Both the position numbers and the translations under genes were made by a program. The notes beneath the pieces were generated by a model that saw nothing but the letters and a program-made list of their open reading frames with translations, was not told the DNA's origin and searched no databases. A DNA stretch of 64,000 nt from CAISKJ01 sp046351555 (GTDB lineage: Bacteria > Myxococcota_A > Polyangia > Polyangiales > Ga0077539), in contig JAXLYI010000033.1 in the NCBI GenBank assembly GCA_046351555.1, forward strand, positions 1 through 64,000, in the 5' to 3' direction. Every line of letters starts with the position of its first letter. Position 1 is the first letter of the stretch. This document shows positions 37,548-45,779 of the stretch, in pieces.

Positions 37548-38890
37548 AAAGAGTTGTATTCTTGACCAGAGTTTACGAGAGCGTATTCGCCTATGACGGT
37601 TCTTAGCGAAAACCACAAATAAAGTTCTTCGAATGCTTCTATTTCGGCAAGGTCAGATTTGGAAACCCCCGCGGACTCCAAGTACTTCGCTTCGACGTTT
37701 GAAGGGTTTGCCGTTCGCAAATAGGTAATATCCTTGTTCGCACGCGCCGTCTTGCTCGCCGTTCTCTTGGCTTTGATGTAAACTTCTTCCGCTCTCTTGC
37801 CTGCATCTGTATCTCCCTTCTCGGTGATATCTATGCCCTTCGTGAAATCAAAACCCGAAATGCTCCGAAGGAGTTTGTTGGTCCAGTAAAAGGATAGATG
37901 ATTTCGACCTCTGACGGATTGGTAATCAATCGTCCGTTCCATGAGTTTGAGTCCTCCAAGGTTGCTGTGGGTTCCTGCTACTCCAACTTCACCTCCCACT
38001 TGCATTCGAACAACATAAGGGTCGTTTAGGTTGATATAGTGCTTGACCTGTGCTGGTTTTTGATCGAAAGTTTGAATGCCGTGAAATTCCTTGTCGTCTT
38101 GGTATTGGGCGTCCAGTGCCCCGAAGAATGCTGTTTGGGTAGCCCAGGGATTGAAAACAATCGATCCTTTTTGTGTGGAGGTTGAATTGGGAATGGGATC
38201 TCCAACAGTGGGGCTGTGGTTGTGATGGTCAGGTCTAGACTTCAACTCGGCAGCGGCAGCGAGCGCGTATAGCGAACCTACGCCACGAGAAATCCAGTAG
38301 TAATGACATGATGGACTTACAACGACGCGGTGCTTTACGCCTTGAACCATTCCACTGGCGAATTCGGATGCCATTGCGTTTTCTAGTTTAATTTGCTGAT
38401 TTTTCATCGATCCAAGTAACGCGGTAACTGTGGCGTCAACGGGTGGATAGTGAGAAAGCCAACGGTCTTTCACTGCGAAAGTGAGTTCGTCGATCGCCTT
38501 TTTTGTGATCGCTCCTGCCGCAAGTCCCGGAACGGCTGCCAACCCCTGAGAACTGCCTGTCACGATTGCCGTGACTGCCGCTCCAAAGGCAGATGATATG
38601 CCTTCGCCAATTACTGAGCTAACGAACGCAGTTTTAGGGGAGCTCGTCTTTGTCGCGGAAAAATACGTAACTACTGGAGTTTGGATGGTGATGTGCTGGG
38701 ATTTTTTGCCCTTTTTGTGTCCGGGGGTTCTTACTGCGTCCGTGCCAATAAAATTTGCGATCGTGTCGTAGAATGAGTAAAACGTACCGCTCGTTTGGCC
38801 GTCTTCGATGTCGTCGCATAGAACGAGAATATGAAGCTCAAGGTCAATCACAATACAAGTGGGGCAGGTGTAGATATTGGGTGGCGCCAT
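37472..38890 (-). CDS. Candidate T6SS effector (possibly Tle/DUF2235-like lipase), AT-rich
   Basis: About 472 residues from ATG 38890; a longer TTG start at 38995 is possible but has no ribosome-binding site. Base composition and codon use are far more AT-rich than the surroundings, marking recent transfer. No firm family match. Two motifs recall DUF2235-type phospholipase effectors: WISRGVGSLYALAAA (compare G-F-S-R-G-A around the catalytic Ser) and EVGVAGTHSNLGG (compare GVHSDVGG around the catalytic His). The first Gly of the nucleophile motif is Trp here, so the assignment is tentative. A Gly/Ala-rich hydrophobic stretch (AFGAAVTAIVTGSSQGLAAV, then PGLAAGAI) could insert into membranes. 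Its neighbours are a DUF4123 adaptor and, on the same strand, Uma2 and VgrG. No immunity gene is obvious. Confidence 0.5.
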   Translation of the reverse strand: MAPPNIYTCPTCIVIDLELHILVLCDDIEDGQTSGTFYSFYDTIANFIGTDAVRTPGHKKGKKSQHITIQTPVVTYFSATKTSSPKTAFVSSVIGEGISSAFGAAVTAIVTGSSQGLAAVPGLAAGAITKKAIDELTFAVKDRWLSHYPPVDATVTALLGSMKNQQIKLENAMASEFASGMVQGVKHRVVVSPSCHYYWISRGVGSLYALAAAAELKSRPDHHNHSPTVGDPIPNSTSTQKGSIVFNPWATQTAFFGALDAQYQDDKEFHGIQTFDQKPAQVKHYINLNDPYVVRMQVGGEVGVAGTHSNLGGLKLMERTIDYQSVRGRNHLSFYWTNKLLRSISGFDFTKGIDITEKGDTDAGKRAEEVYIKAKRTASKTARANKDITYLRTANPSNVEAKYLESAGVSKSDLAEIEAFEELYLWFSLRTVIGEYALVNSGQEYNSFYLDTSKGKYSGWRLFSPELKTKIP

Positions 38891-39024
38891 GGCTATAGAT
38901 TCCAGTGCTGAATTGATGTTTTCAGTGGGGAAATGGGTGTGTCGATGAAAAGGTACTCGGTTGGTGTCTGTTAGCCAAGAGAACGCCCAACTCAAGTGTG
39001 ACGTTCTTTCGATCTATCGACCCA

Positions 39025-39612
39025 TCACTCTGCATTCCTCACCCACCACTCCGACACATCCACCACCGCCGCCTCGAACGGCGGGATCCGCGCGTCCTTC
39101 TCATCGGCCCACGCCCCGACCTCGACCCACTGCCAGCCCTCGTTGCGGTGCGCCGTCACCAGCATCGCGTCCGGGTCCACCACCCACATCCAGGCGACGC
39201 CCATGCGCGCGTAGAACGGCTTCTTCGTCCGCAGGTCGTGGCGCCGCGTCGTGTTCGACAGCACCTCGCACACCCAGTCGGGCGCCACGGTGATCGACTT
39301 CTCCCGCGGCATCGCGGGCATTCGCTCGCGCTTCCAGCCCGCCACGTCCGGCGACACCTCGGGCGAGTTCGGGAACTCGATGCCCGGCTCCGGCAGGATC
39401 CACCACCCGCCGGGACCGCCCCGCCCCTTCTGAAACGGCCCACGTAGTTCGGAGGTGATCTCGCCCGCGACGTTCTGATGAAACCCCCGCGGCCGGGTCA
39501 TCGCGTAGAACACGCCGTCGATGATCTCCCCCTTCATGTGCGGGGGGAGCGCGTCGATGTCCGCGAGCGTCGGCGGATGCGACAACTTCACCGCGAGGTC
39601 ACGCATCGACAC
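39025..39612 (-). CDS. Uma2-family (DUF820) PD-(D/E)XK endonuclease-like protein
   Basis: 195 residues (GTG 39612) or 193 (ATG 39606). The fold is complete: LADIDALPPHMKGEIIDGVF at the start, GWWILPEPGIEF, a central VSPDVAGWKRERMPAMP where the catalytic Asp is expected, WVCEVLSNTTRRHDLRTKKP with the Glu-containing strand, and YARMGVAWMWVVDP. This matches Uma2 proteins, a large family in cyanobacteria and myxobacteria with unproven function; nuclease activity is inferred from the fold. It sits between VgrG and the AT-rich effector and has the GC-rich composition of the host. It may therefore be resident rather than imported. Confidence 0.8.
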   Translation of the reverse strand: MSMRDLAVKLSHPPTLADIDALPPHMKGEIIDGVFYAMTRPRGFHQNVAGEITSELRGPFQKGRGGPGGWWILPEPGIEFPNSPEVSPDVAGWKRERMPAMPREKSITVAPDWVCEVLSNTTRRHDLRTKKPFYARMGVAWMWVVDPDAMLVTAHRNEGWQWVEVGAWADEKDARIPPFEAAVVDVSEWWVRNAE

Positions 39613-39639
39613 GACTCTACTCCCGCTCCCTCGCGCGCG

Positions 39640-42228
39640 TCATCCCCTAATCATCCCCCACAACCCTTCCCTCCCAACGCCCGCCACCCCGTCGAACAAC
39701 CGCATCCCCTCCCGCCCCGCCCCCTGCGGCACCTGCACGCCCATCAGCGCCTCGCGCAGCACCGGCGCCCCGACGCTCCGCAGCACGCCCGCCGCCGCGC
39801 CCGGCGCGCTCCGCTGCACCTCCTGCCACGCCTCATTGCCCCCCAGATCCCGCAGGAACCCGCTGGTCACCTGCGCCACCCGCCCCAGCCCCTGCGCCAC
39901 CGCCCCCCGCGCCATCCCGAGCATCCCCTCCAGCACCGCGTTCCCCTGCACCCACGGCAGCGCCCCCAGCCGCGCGAAGCCCGCGTTCATCGCGCCCATC
40001 GCGCTGTGAAACGCGCCCTGCGCCAGCTCCCCCAGCGCCCCGCGCGCGATGGCCCCCACGTCGGGCAGGCGCCCGCGCATCAGCGCCTCGATCGTCCGCC
40101 GCAGCGCGCCGCTCACCGCCCGCCGCAGCGCGCGCCGCAGCGGCGCCGGGAGCTTCGCCAGCGCCTTCTCCACCCCGCGCTTCATCCGCGTGAGCAGCTC
40201 CTTGAAGCGGTTGCGCTTCTTCTGGCCGCCCTTCGCGGTCTCGTGGCTCCCCTCGGGGCAGTTGATCTTCACCAGCTCGCCGATGATCTCGACCAGCTTC
40301 TCGCCGTGCACCTTGATGCGCCGCGAGTGCACGTCGATGGTGCCCGGCGTCATCGTGATCTTGCTGTCGCCGCACTCGAGCACGAGGCTCGCGTCGGCGG
40401 TGACGTGGTAGTGCTCGTCGACGTGGAGGGTGGCGCCCGAGAAGCCGTGCACCTGCACGTCCTGGTTGCCGTCGACCTCCTTCGACTCGTTGCCGTGCAC
40501 GGTGGTGACGCGGTCTTTGTCGATGGTGTTCTTCTCGCGGCCCTCGATGTACTTCGTGCGGTTGCGCTGGACGTGGAGGGTCTGGTCGTTCTTGACGAGC
40601 GTGTCGTGGTTGCGCTCGGCCTGGACGTACACCTGCTCCTCGCCGGCCCGGTCTTCGAAGCGGATCTCGTTGTAGCCGCCCGTCGTCGGCGAGCTCCACG
40701 TCTTGATCGTGCTCACCGTCTTCGCGTCGGGGAGGCCGTAGGGCGTGTGGTTCTCGCCGTTGTAGACGCAGCCCACCACCATCGGGCGGTCGGGGTCGCC
40801 CTCGAGGAAGGCCACCAGCACCTCCATCCCGATGCGCGGGATGAAGACGAAGCCCCACCCCGGCCCCGACCACGACTGCGAGACGCGCATCCACACGGAA
40901 CTGCCTTCGTCCTCGCGCCCGAGGCGGTCCCAGTGAAACTGCACCTTGATGCGGCCGTGGAAGTCGGTGTGGATCTCCTCGCCCGCCGGGCCCACCACCC
41001 GCGCCGTCTGGAGCCCGTGGACGAGCGGCCGTGGTGTGCTTCGAAGCGGCCGCCACGGCACCGTCGCCGGGATGCACCGGAACCGGTTGCGGTACCGCTC
41101 GCCCACCGCGTGCCCGCCGTCGGGGAGCTCGAGGCCCGCGTCGCGCAGGGCCTCCAGCACCCGCGTGCTCGCGCGAACGTCCGCGGGCGCCGTGCTCCAC
41201 GCCTGCCCGACGTGCTCGACCTCGGTGAGCAGCCAGGCGACGTCCATCTCCCCGCGGTGGTGCCCGCGCAGCGTGAACGACCGCCCCGGCGCGAAGCCCG
41301 TCACGTTGCCGCGGCCCTGCGCGGTGCGCGCGGATGCGTGCTGCGCCTCGTGGCGGACGCGGGCGTGCCGCGCGCCGTCGTGCTGCGGGTAGGCGTGGGC
41401 CTCGTCGTCGTACTCGTGGAGCGAGAGCCGGGCGGGGGACTCGTAGAGCTCGCGCGTCCCGCGGGTGGGGAAGGTGCGGGTGAGGTCCATCGCGGTGGCG
41501 CGCGGACGCGTGAAGTCGAAGTCGCGCAACGACACGCCGGTCGGCCGCACCTGCCGCCGTGGCTCGAAGCTCGCGATCGACTCGGTCTCCGTGACGTGCA
41601 TCGCCGCGTCGGTCACCGGGACGGCGTCGCCCGCCATCAGGGGCGCGGGCTGCCACGCGGGGGACTCGTCGACGAGCACGAGCGCCTCGCCGCCCTCGTC
41701 GTCGTGGCGGAAGGTGAAGGGGATGCCCTCCTCCTGGAGGAGCCGCAGCACGAAGTCGAGGTCGGTCTCGCGGTGCTGGACGCAGTACTCCCGCGCGGGG
41801 AGCGCGCGCAACGCGTCGGGGACGTCGAGGCGTCCGTGGGGCTCATAGACGCCCGCGGCGCGGAGCACGTCGCGGACGATGTCGACGACCGGCAGCTCCT
41901 GCCAGATGCGCGAGTCGAGTCGCTGCGAGAGCGTCCAGAGCGAAGGGACGAGGACGACGCGGACGAAGCGGTTGGTGGCGGTGGCGCCGAGGTCGTCGAC
42001 CTCGCGGACGACGCCGCGGACGTGGCGGGCGAGGGCGCCACGGCCGACGGTGAGGGTGGCGGGGCGTTCGAGCAGCGCGTCGGGGTCGGCGCCCGCGTCG
42101 GGGAGCGAGAGGACGAGCGTGCAGGTGTAGAGCGAGGAGAGCGCTTCGGTGAGGTGCCAGTAGACGACGGACCAGGGGAGGTGGTCGGCGCCGGCGAAGT
42201 CGAGGGTGGTTTCGGGGAGGGGGCTCAT
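39640..42228 (-). CDS. vgrG: T6SS spike protein VgrG with C-terminal helical extension
   Basis: An 862-residue VgrG. The N-terminal gp27-like part runs to ~370 (YTCTLVLSLPD; REYCVQHRETDLDFVLRLLQ, then EEGIPFTF). The OB-fold and gp5 needle follow (GEEIHTDFHGRIKVQFHWDR; SSVWMRVSQSWSGPGWGFVF, then PRIGMEVLVAFLEGDPDRP), then DUF2345-like beta-helix repeats (ITMTPGTIDVHSRRIKV). After KINCPEGSHE (~residue 665) an extra ~195 residues are Ala/Gly/Arg-rich amphipathic helices (LRRALRRAVSGALRRTIEAL), unlike known toxins. They could be a docking tail or a membrane-active cargo domain. ATG 42228 follows AGGAAG and lies 7 bp after the fibrinogen-like lipoprotein stop, so the two genes are likely co-transcribed. 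Confidence 0.9.
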   Translation of the reverse strand: MSPLPETTLDFAGADHLPWSVVYWHLTEALSSLYTCTLVLSLPDAGADPDALLERPATLTVGRGALARHVRGVVREVDDLGATATNRFVRVVLVPSLWTLSQRLDSRIWQELPVVDIVRDVLRAAGVYEPHGRLDVPDALRALPAREYCVQHRETDLDFVLRLLQEEGIPFTFRHDDEGGEALVLVDESPAWQPAPLMAGDAVPVTDAAMHVTETESIASFEPRRQVRPTGVSLRDFDFTRPRATAMDLTRTFPTRGTRELYESPARLSLHEYDDEAHAYPQHDGARHARVRHEAQHASARTAQGRGNVTGFAPGRSFTLRGHHRGEMDVAWLLTEVEHVGQAWSTAPADVRASTRVLEALRDAGLELPDGGHAVGERYRNRFRCIPATVPWRPLRSTPRPLVHGLQTARVVGPAGEEIHTDFHGRIKVQFHWDRLGREDEGSSVWMRVSQSWSGPGWGFVFIPRIGMEVLVAFLEGDPDRPMVVGCVYNGENHTPYGLPDAKTVSTIKTWSSPTTGGYNEIRFEDRAGEEQVYVQAERNHDTLVKNDQTLHVQRNRTKYIEGREKNTIDKDRVTTVHGNESKEVDGNQDVQVHGFSGATLHVDEHYHVTADASLVLECGDSKITMTPGTIDVHSRRIKVHGEKLVEIIGELVKINCPEGSHETAKGGQKKRNRFKELLTRMKRGVEKALAKLPAPLRRALRRAVSGALRRTIEALMRGRLPDVGAIARGALGELAQGAFHSAMGAMNAGFARLGALPWVQGNAVLEGMLGMARGAVAQGLGRVAQVTSGFLRDLGGNEAWQEVQRSAPGAAAGVLRSVGAPVLREALMGVQVPQGAGREGMRLFDGVAGVGREGLWGMIRG

Positions 42229-42235
42229 GGACAGG

Positions 42236-44821
42236 TCACTTCCTCATGGCCCAGATGTCGTTGGCGAAGTGGCGCGTGTAGTAGATCATCGTGTCGGTGA
42301 CCACGAGGCCGTTGAGGCAGGGGTTCCCCGAGGTGTCCTCGACGAGCACGGCCATGGCGCGCGTCGTCCGATCGAAGCGAACCACCTGGTTGAGCGCGCA
42401 GGAGGTGACATAGAGATACCGGTCGTCCTCCGCGAGCTGCTCGACGCCAACCGGGCTCCCGGGAAGGGTGACAAACACTTCTGGTGTGCCCGTCCCCATC
42501 GGGATGCGCCAGATGTTGCCACTGAACTGCGTACCGACGAAGAGGTCGCCGCTCCTTGAGCGAATGATCGCTTCGCCACCGCTCGACGGGACGGTAGTCA
42601 TGCGAGTCACAACACCTCCCGTCGTTGGCACGCGGTAAATGGTCGACATGCCTGCTTCGCCGTACCCGATCGCGTAAGCGAAGTCAGCTTCCAAGAGAGC
42701 AGCACCTACACGGACACCGGCGCCAAAATCGAGAGAAGACTCCGCGCTCCCTGACAACGCGCGACGAATCACCAGCGACGCCACGAGCGAACTCCAATAC
42801 AGGGTATCACGGAAGACGCCTACGAAATTTGCGTTCGTACCGTCGATGATGCGAGTCGCCGTCGATGGGGGGAGCGGTTGGAACCGATACATTCCCTCAC
42901 TTCGTGCGCTCGGTGCATAGAGGAAAGTACCATCAAATGCCAACGTTCCCAGGCGAGTCGTTGGAACCGAGGTGAGCCGAAAGGGGGTGCACACCCCCGA
43001 AACGCACGTGCCTCCGATGCAGTCGCGACCGCAGACACCGCAGTTGGCGCGGTCACTACTTGTGTTGACGCAGCGCCCTTCGCAACGAAACTCGCTTGAC
43101 GCGCATCGAGCGACGCACGCCCCCGCGAGGCACTGCTGCGTTGGAGGGCAGCCGACGCCGCATGCTCCGCAGTGGTTCTGGTCACTGGTCAGATCTCGAC
43201 AGAGGCCGCTGCACGAGGCCTGGCCGGGCGGACACAGGCAGGATGCGCCCGTGCAGCCATCTCGGACCCACATGACGCCATCTGCCCCACCATTGCCAAA
43301 CGTCGTTCCGCATACGCTCCCGATGCGCGATGAAAATTCATAGAAATAAACTGCATGAGGACAGGGGGGCGAAGCAAGGTAGGTGTTGAATCCGTGGTGA
43401 CTGGAAAATGGCGAAGCGTTCGTCCAGGGGCCGTCAGGTGAACTCGAACAGCTTTGAAGGGCTGCCTCGCCCCCGCCCGTCGCCTGAAAGAGTCGGGCGT
43501 CTTGGAAGTACGTGCGTTGGGAGAGACAGTCGAAACGGATCAGGCTCGTCGCAGGTGTACTGCGAAGCACATTGATATCGCTATCAGACAGTTTGGCCGC
43601 TAGCATCTGAGTCGGAGTGCTCAGTACTCCAACTGCGGCGGTATTGCTGTGGGCGCTCGAATCGCCTCTAACCCTTGCCACAAGGGTCCACCCTCCCCCT
43701 TCCGTCTCCATGTCACAGTAGACGGCGATGGGGGGCCGCGCACCGCTCCCATCGAGGTCGATCTGATAGAGCCCGCTGGCGAGCATTGCGTCGAGGCGGT
43801 GGTACTCCGCGCAACTACGTGGGTACCCACAAACGCCGGAGATGCACCGAGCGCCCGTCGGGCAGGCGTTGTCGCACCGACCGCAGTGCAGACGATCGGC
43901 GCTCGTGTCTCGGCAAGCACCACCGCAGAACATCTGCCTGGTCGGACAGGAGGCTTCTTCGTCAACGACGTCGCGAGCGTCTTCGGCGGCCACAGAATCG
44001 CCGGAATCCACAGCCTCCACCACATCGTTTGCGTCCATCTCACCCGACGCTTCCGCTGTCATCACAAGGTCAGATGAGGCGTCTGCGCTGTCACCCGTGA
44101 TTGTCCCGTCGAACGGTGGCGGAACGTCTCCATCCAGCGGGTCGGCGTCGGTCGACTGCGCCTGGTCTGGTGATAGATCATCGCTGCCGTCGAGGGGTGA
44201 CGAGTCCGCTGAGGCGTCGGAGAGGTCATCCGCGAGATCACCACCCGCGTCCGGGGCATCTGCGGCGTCCGTGGCATCTAGAGGAGCCCCGCCTTCCCAA
44301 GGAGTTGCAGATGGCGGGGACGGCAGTGGCGGGCGCTCCATTGCCAGCGTGCAGGCGCCATCGGCGCACGTAGCGCCCACCGCGCAACTCACCGAGACGC
44401 ACGACGCGGTAAGAACCATGTGGAGGTACGAGGTCTGCTCACGCACGAAGCGGGTGAGTGCGACCTGCCGCACGGAGCCCCCGTTCGCTTGCAACTGCCC
44501 GGTGACGGTGACGTAGACCCGCCTGGCATCCGCAGGGTCGCGCGGCATCAACACGACGAGCCCATCGCGGTCGGGGGCAGCGAGAGAAACGCTGCCCATG
44601 CCCGTCAGCGGGTAGTGCCCGGCGTCCGTCTCCGCGGCGGCTCCTTCGCGACGCATCGTCACGTCGATCGCCCCGAGACGCGCCGCGACCCGCGGTTCTG
44701 CCTCGATGACCAATACGATGCGCGTCGGCGCCTCGCTGCACGACGCCACGCACACCGCCGCGAGCCCCGCCGCCCCCAGCAGCCTCCCCCGTCGCCGCAC
44801 GTGATCCCTTCGCTCGCTCAC
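42236..44821 (-). CDS. Lipoprotein with fibrinogen-like domain and propeller (paralogue 3)
   Basis: 861 residues from GTG 44821, preceded by GGGGGTG. Lipoprotein signal AAVCVASC. Residues ~28-150 closely match paralogue 2 in protein and DNA, including an identical 32-bp block (44460-44491 against 33545-33576). After an acidic linker (~170-330) comes a fibrinogen C-terminal-like domain (SCAEYHRLDAMLASGLYQID, then AVYCDMETEGGGWTLVARV). Cys-rich EGF-like segments follow (CSGLCRDLTSDQNHCGACG; NCGVCGRDCIGGTCV), then a C-terminal repeat region that resembles a beta-propeller (LGTLAFDGTFLYAPSA; GDLFVGTQFSGNIWRIPMG). Fibrinogen-like domains bind sugars or acetyl groups in animals; here recognition of surface ligands is inferred. 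The part beyond the linker is visibly less GC-biased. Confidence 0.85.
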   Translation of the reverse strand: MSERRDHVRRRGRLLGAAGLAAVCVASCSEAPTRIVLVIEAEPRVAARLGAIDVTMRREGAAAETDAGHYPLTGMGSVSLAAPDRDGLVVLMPRDPADARRVYVTVTGQLQANGGSVRQVALTRFVREQTSYLHMVLTASCVSVSCAVGATCADGACTLAMERPPLPSPPSATPWEGGAPLDATDAADAPDAGGDLADDLSDASADSSPLDGSDDLSPDQAQSTDADPLDGDVPPPFDGTITGDSADASSDLVMTAEASGEMDANDVVEAVDSGDSVAAEDARDVVDEEASCPTRQMFCGGACRDTSADRLHCGRCDNACPTGARCISGVCGYPRSCAEYHRLDAMLASGLYQIDLDGSGARPPIAVYCDMETEGGGWTLVARVRGDSSAHSNTAAVGVLSTPTQMLAAKLSDSDINVLRSTPATSLIRFDCLSQRTYFQDARLFQATGGGEAALQSCSSSPDGPWTNASPFSSHHGFNTYLASPPCPHAVYFYEFSSRIGSVCGTTFGNGGADGVMWVRDGCTGASCLCPPGQASCSGLCRDLTSDQNHCGACGVGCPPTQQCLAGACVARCASSEFRCEGRCVNTSSDRANCGVCGRDCIGGTCVSGVCTPFRLTSVPTTRLGTLAFDGTFLYAPSARSEGMYRFQPLPPSTATRIIDGTNANFVGVFRDTLYWSSLVASLVIRRALSGSAESSLDFGAGVRVGAALLEADFAYAIGYGEAGMSTIYRVPTTGGVVTRMTTVPSSGGEAIIRSRSGDLFVGTQFSGNIWRIPMGTGTPEVFVTLPGSPVGVEQLAEDDRYLYVTSCALNQVVRFDRTTRAMAVLVEDTSGNPCLNGLVVTDTMIYYTRHFANDIWAMRK

Positions 44822-44946
44822 ATCACCCCCGACGCTACCGCCCGCGCTCCGCCCAACGGAAGCAAATTCTCCCGCCCTTCCGCCGCAGGTCTCCCCCTCC
44901 GCGTTGCGCTGGCTCACCCCCCGTCGCGCGATGACCCGCGGAATTG

Positions 44947-45222
44947 TCAGAACGGCGGGTCGGGCGCACGCACGGCGCGTAGGACGAGTACCTGCGTGAC
45001 GACGCTCCAGGAGTACTCGACCACCCACGGAGTGTGGAGCACGTAGCGCGCATGGTAGAGGGCGGGGAGCGCGTCCTCGACGACGGCGTCGGTGAGCGCT
45101 GGCAGGTTCGGCGCGTCGGCGACGATGCGGTCGCGAATCGCGAGCACCGCGGGGAGATCGGGACGCGGGACGTGCCGCAACGTCCCCGGCCAGGCGACGT
45201 CGTAGAGAACCGTGACGCTCAC
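44947..45222 (-). CDS. RelE/ParE-like small protein (putative toxin)
   Basis: A 91-residue protein. The C-terminal strands YVLHTPWVVEYSWSVVTQVL and VLRAVR are laid out like the RelE/ParE fold (Arg-x-x-Tyr-x-x-x-Y, then a VLxLRVxHR strand), though the conserved Arg is less clear. ParE/RelE toxins act on gyrase or ribosome-bound mRNA. ATG 45222 overlaps the upstream stop by 4 bp (45219-45222), so the two genes are coupled as in toxin-antitoxin operons. The upstream partner is larger than most antitoxins. The assignment rests on layout and context rather than a strong motif. Confidence 0.45.
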   Translation of the reverse strand: MSVTVLYDVAWPGTLRHVPRPDLPAVLAIRDRIVADAPNLPALTDAVVEDALPALYHARYVLHTPWVVEYSWSVVTQVLVLRAVRAPDPPF

Positions 45223-45659
45223 AGGCCGTGCTGCCGCAGGAGCTCCGCCTCGAACACCGCCACCTCCTCCGCCGAGAGGAGCTGTTCGGGCGCGTTGGGG
45301 TCGATGCCCATGCGCACGAGATCAGCGCGGCGCTGCTCGGAGCGCCTGCGCACGGCCTCCGGGCCGTTGTCGGGGGGCGGGTCGGGCACGACGCGCACGC
45401 CGCCCGCCACCGTGACGGGGAACTCCTCCGACAGGAACGCGACCTTCGTGGCGTGCATCAGCTCCAACTGCCGACGGACCTGCGCGTCGCGGACGGGGTC
45501 GTCTCCGCGGGTGATGACGAGGAAGGCGCGGGCGGGCGGCGCCTCGAAGAGCCAGACGGCGACCACGCCGAGGGTGCCGTAGCCGCGAACGGCCTTCGCG
45601 GTCTCGCGTGCGATCGTCGCGGTAGGGGAGGGGTCGAGCTCGCGTGCGGGGTCTCCCAT
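45219..45659 (-). CDS. Partner gene of the RelE/ParE-like protein
   Basis: A 146-residue protein from ATG 45659. The N-terminal half looks like a small alpha/beta domain (LGVVAVWLFEAPPARAFLVI; VRRQLELMHATKVAFLSEEF), and the C-terminal half is helical and charged (SEQRRADLVRMGIDPNAPEQ, then LLSAEEVAVFEAELL). This tail could wrap a partner as antitoxin tails do, but no DNA-binding motif is obvious. It overlaps the downstream toxin-like gene by 4 bp. It faces away from the kinase operon at 45780 across ~120 bp, so the gap should hold two promoters. Confidence 0.5.
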   Translation of the reverse strand: MGDPARELDPSPTATIARETAKAVRGYGTLGVVAVWLFEAPPARAFLVITRGDDPVRDAQVRRQLELMHATKVAFLSEEFPVTVAGGVRVVPDPPPDNGPEAVRRRSEQRRADLVRMGIDPNAPEQLLSAEEVAVFEAELLRQHGL

Positions 45660-45779
45660 GCGCCGGACGGTACCACGACGGAACGCCCACCCGAATGGGT
45701 CGCCAACGCCACTGCGCCCCCGAATCACGACTTCACCTTGCCGCCTCCTTCCGCCCTCCGGTACGCTCGCGCCGCTGCC

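Noticed and set aside
39478..42300. 940-codon plus-strand open frame opposite VgrG
   Set aside because: Shadow of VgrG; no motif and biased composition.
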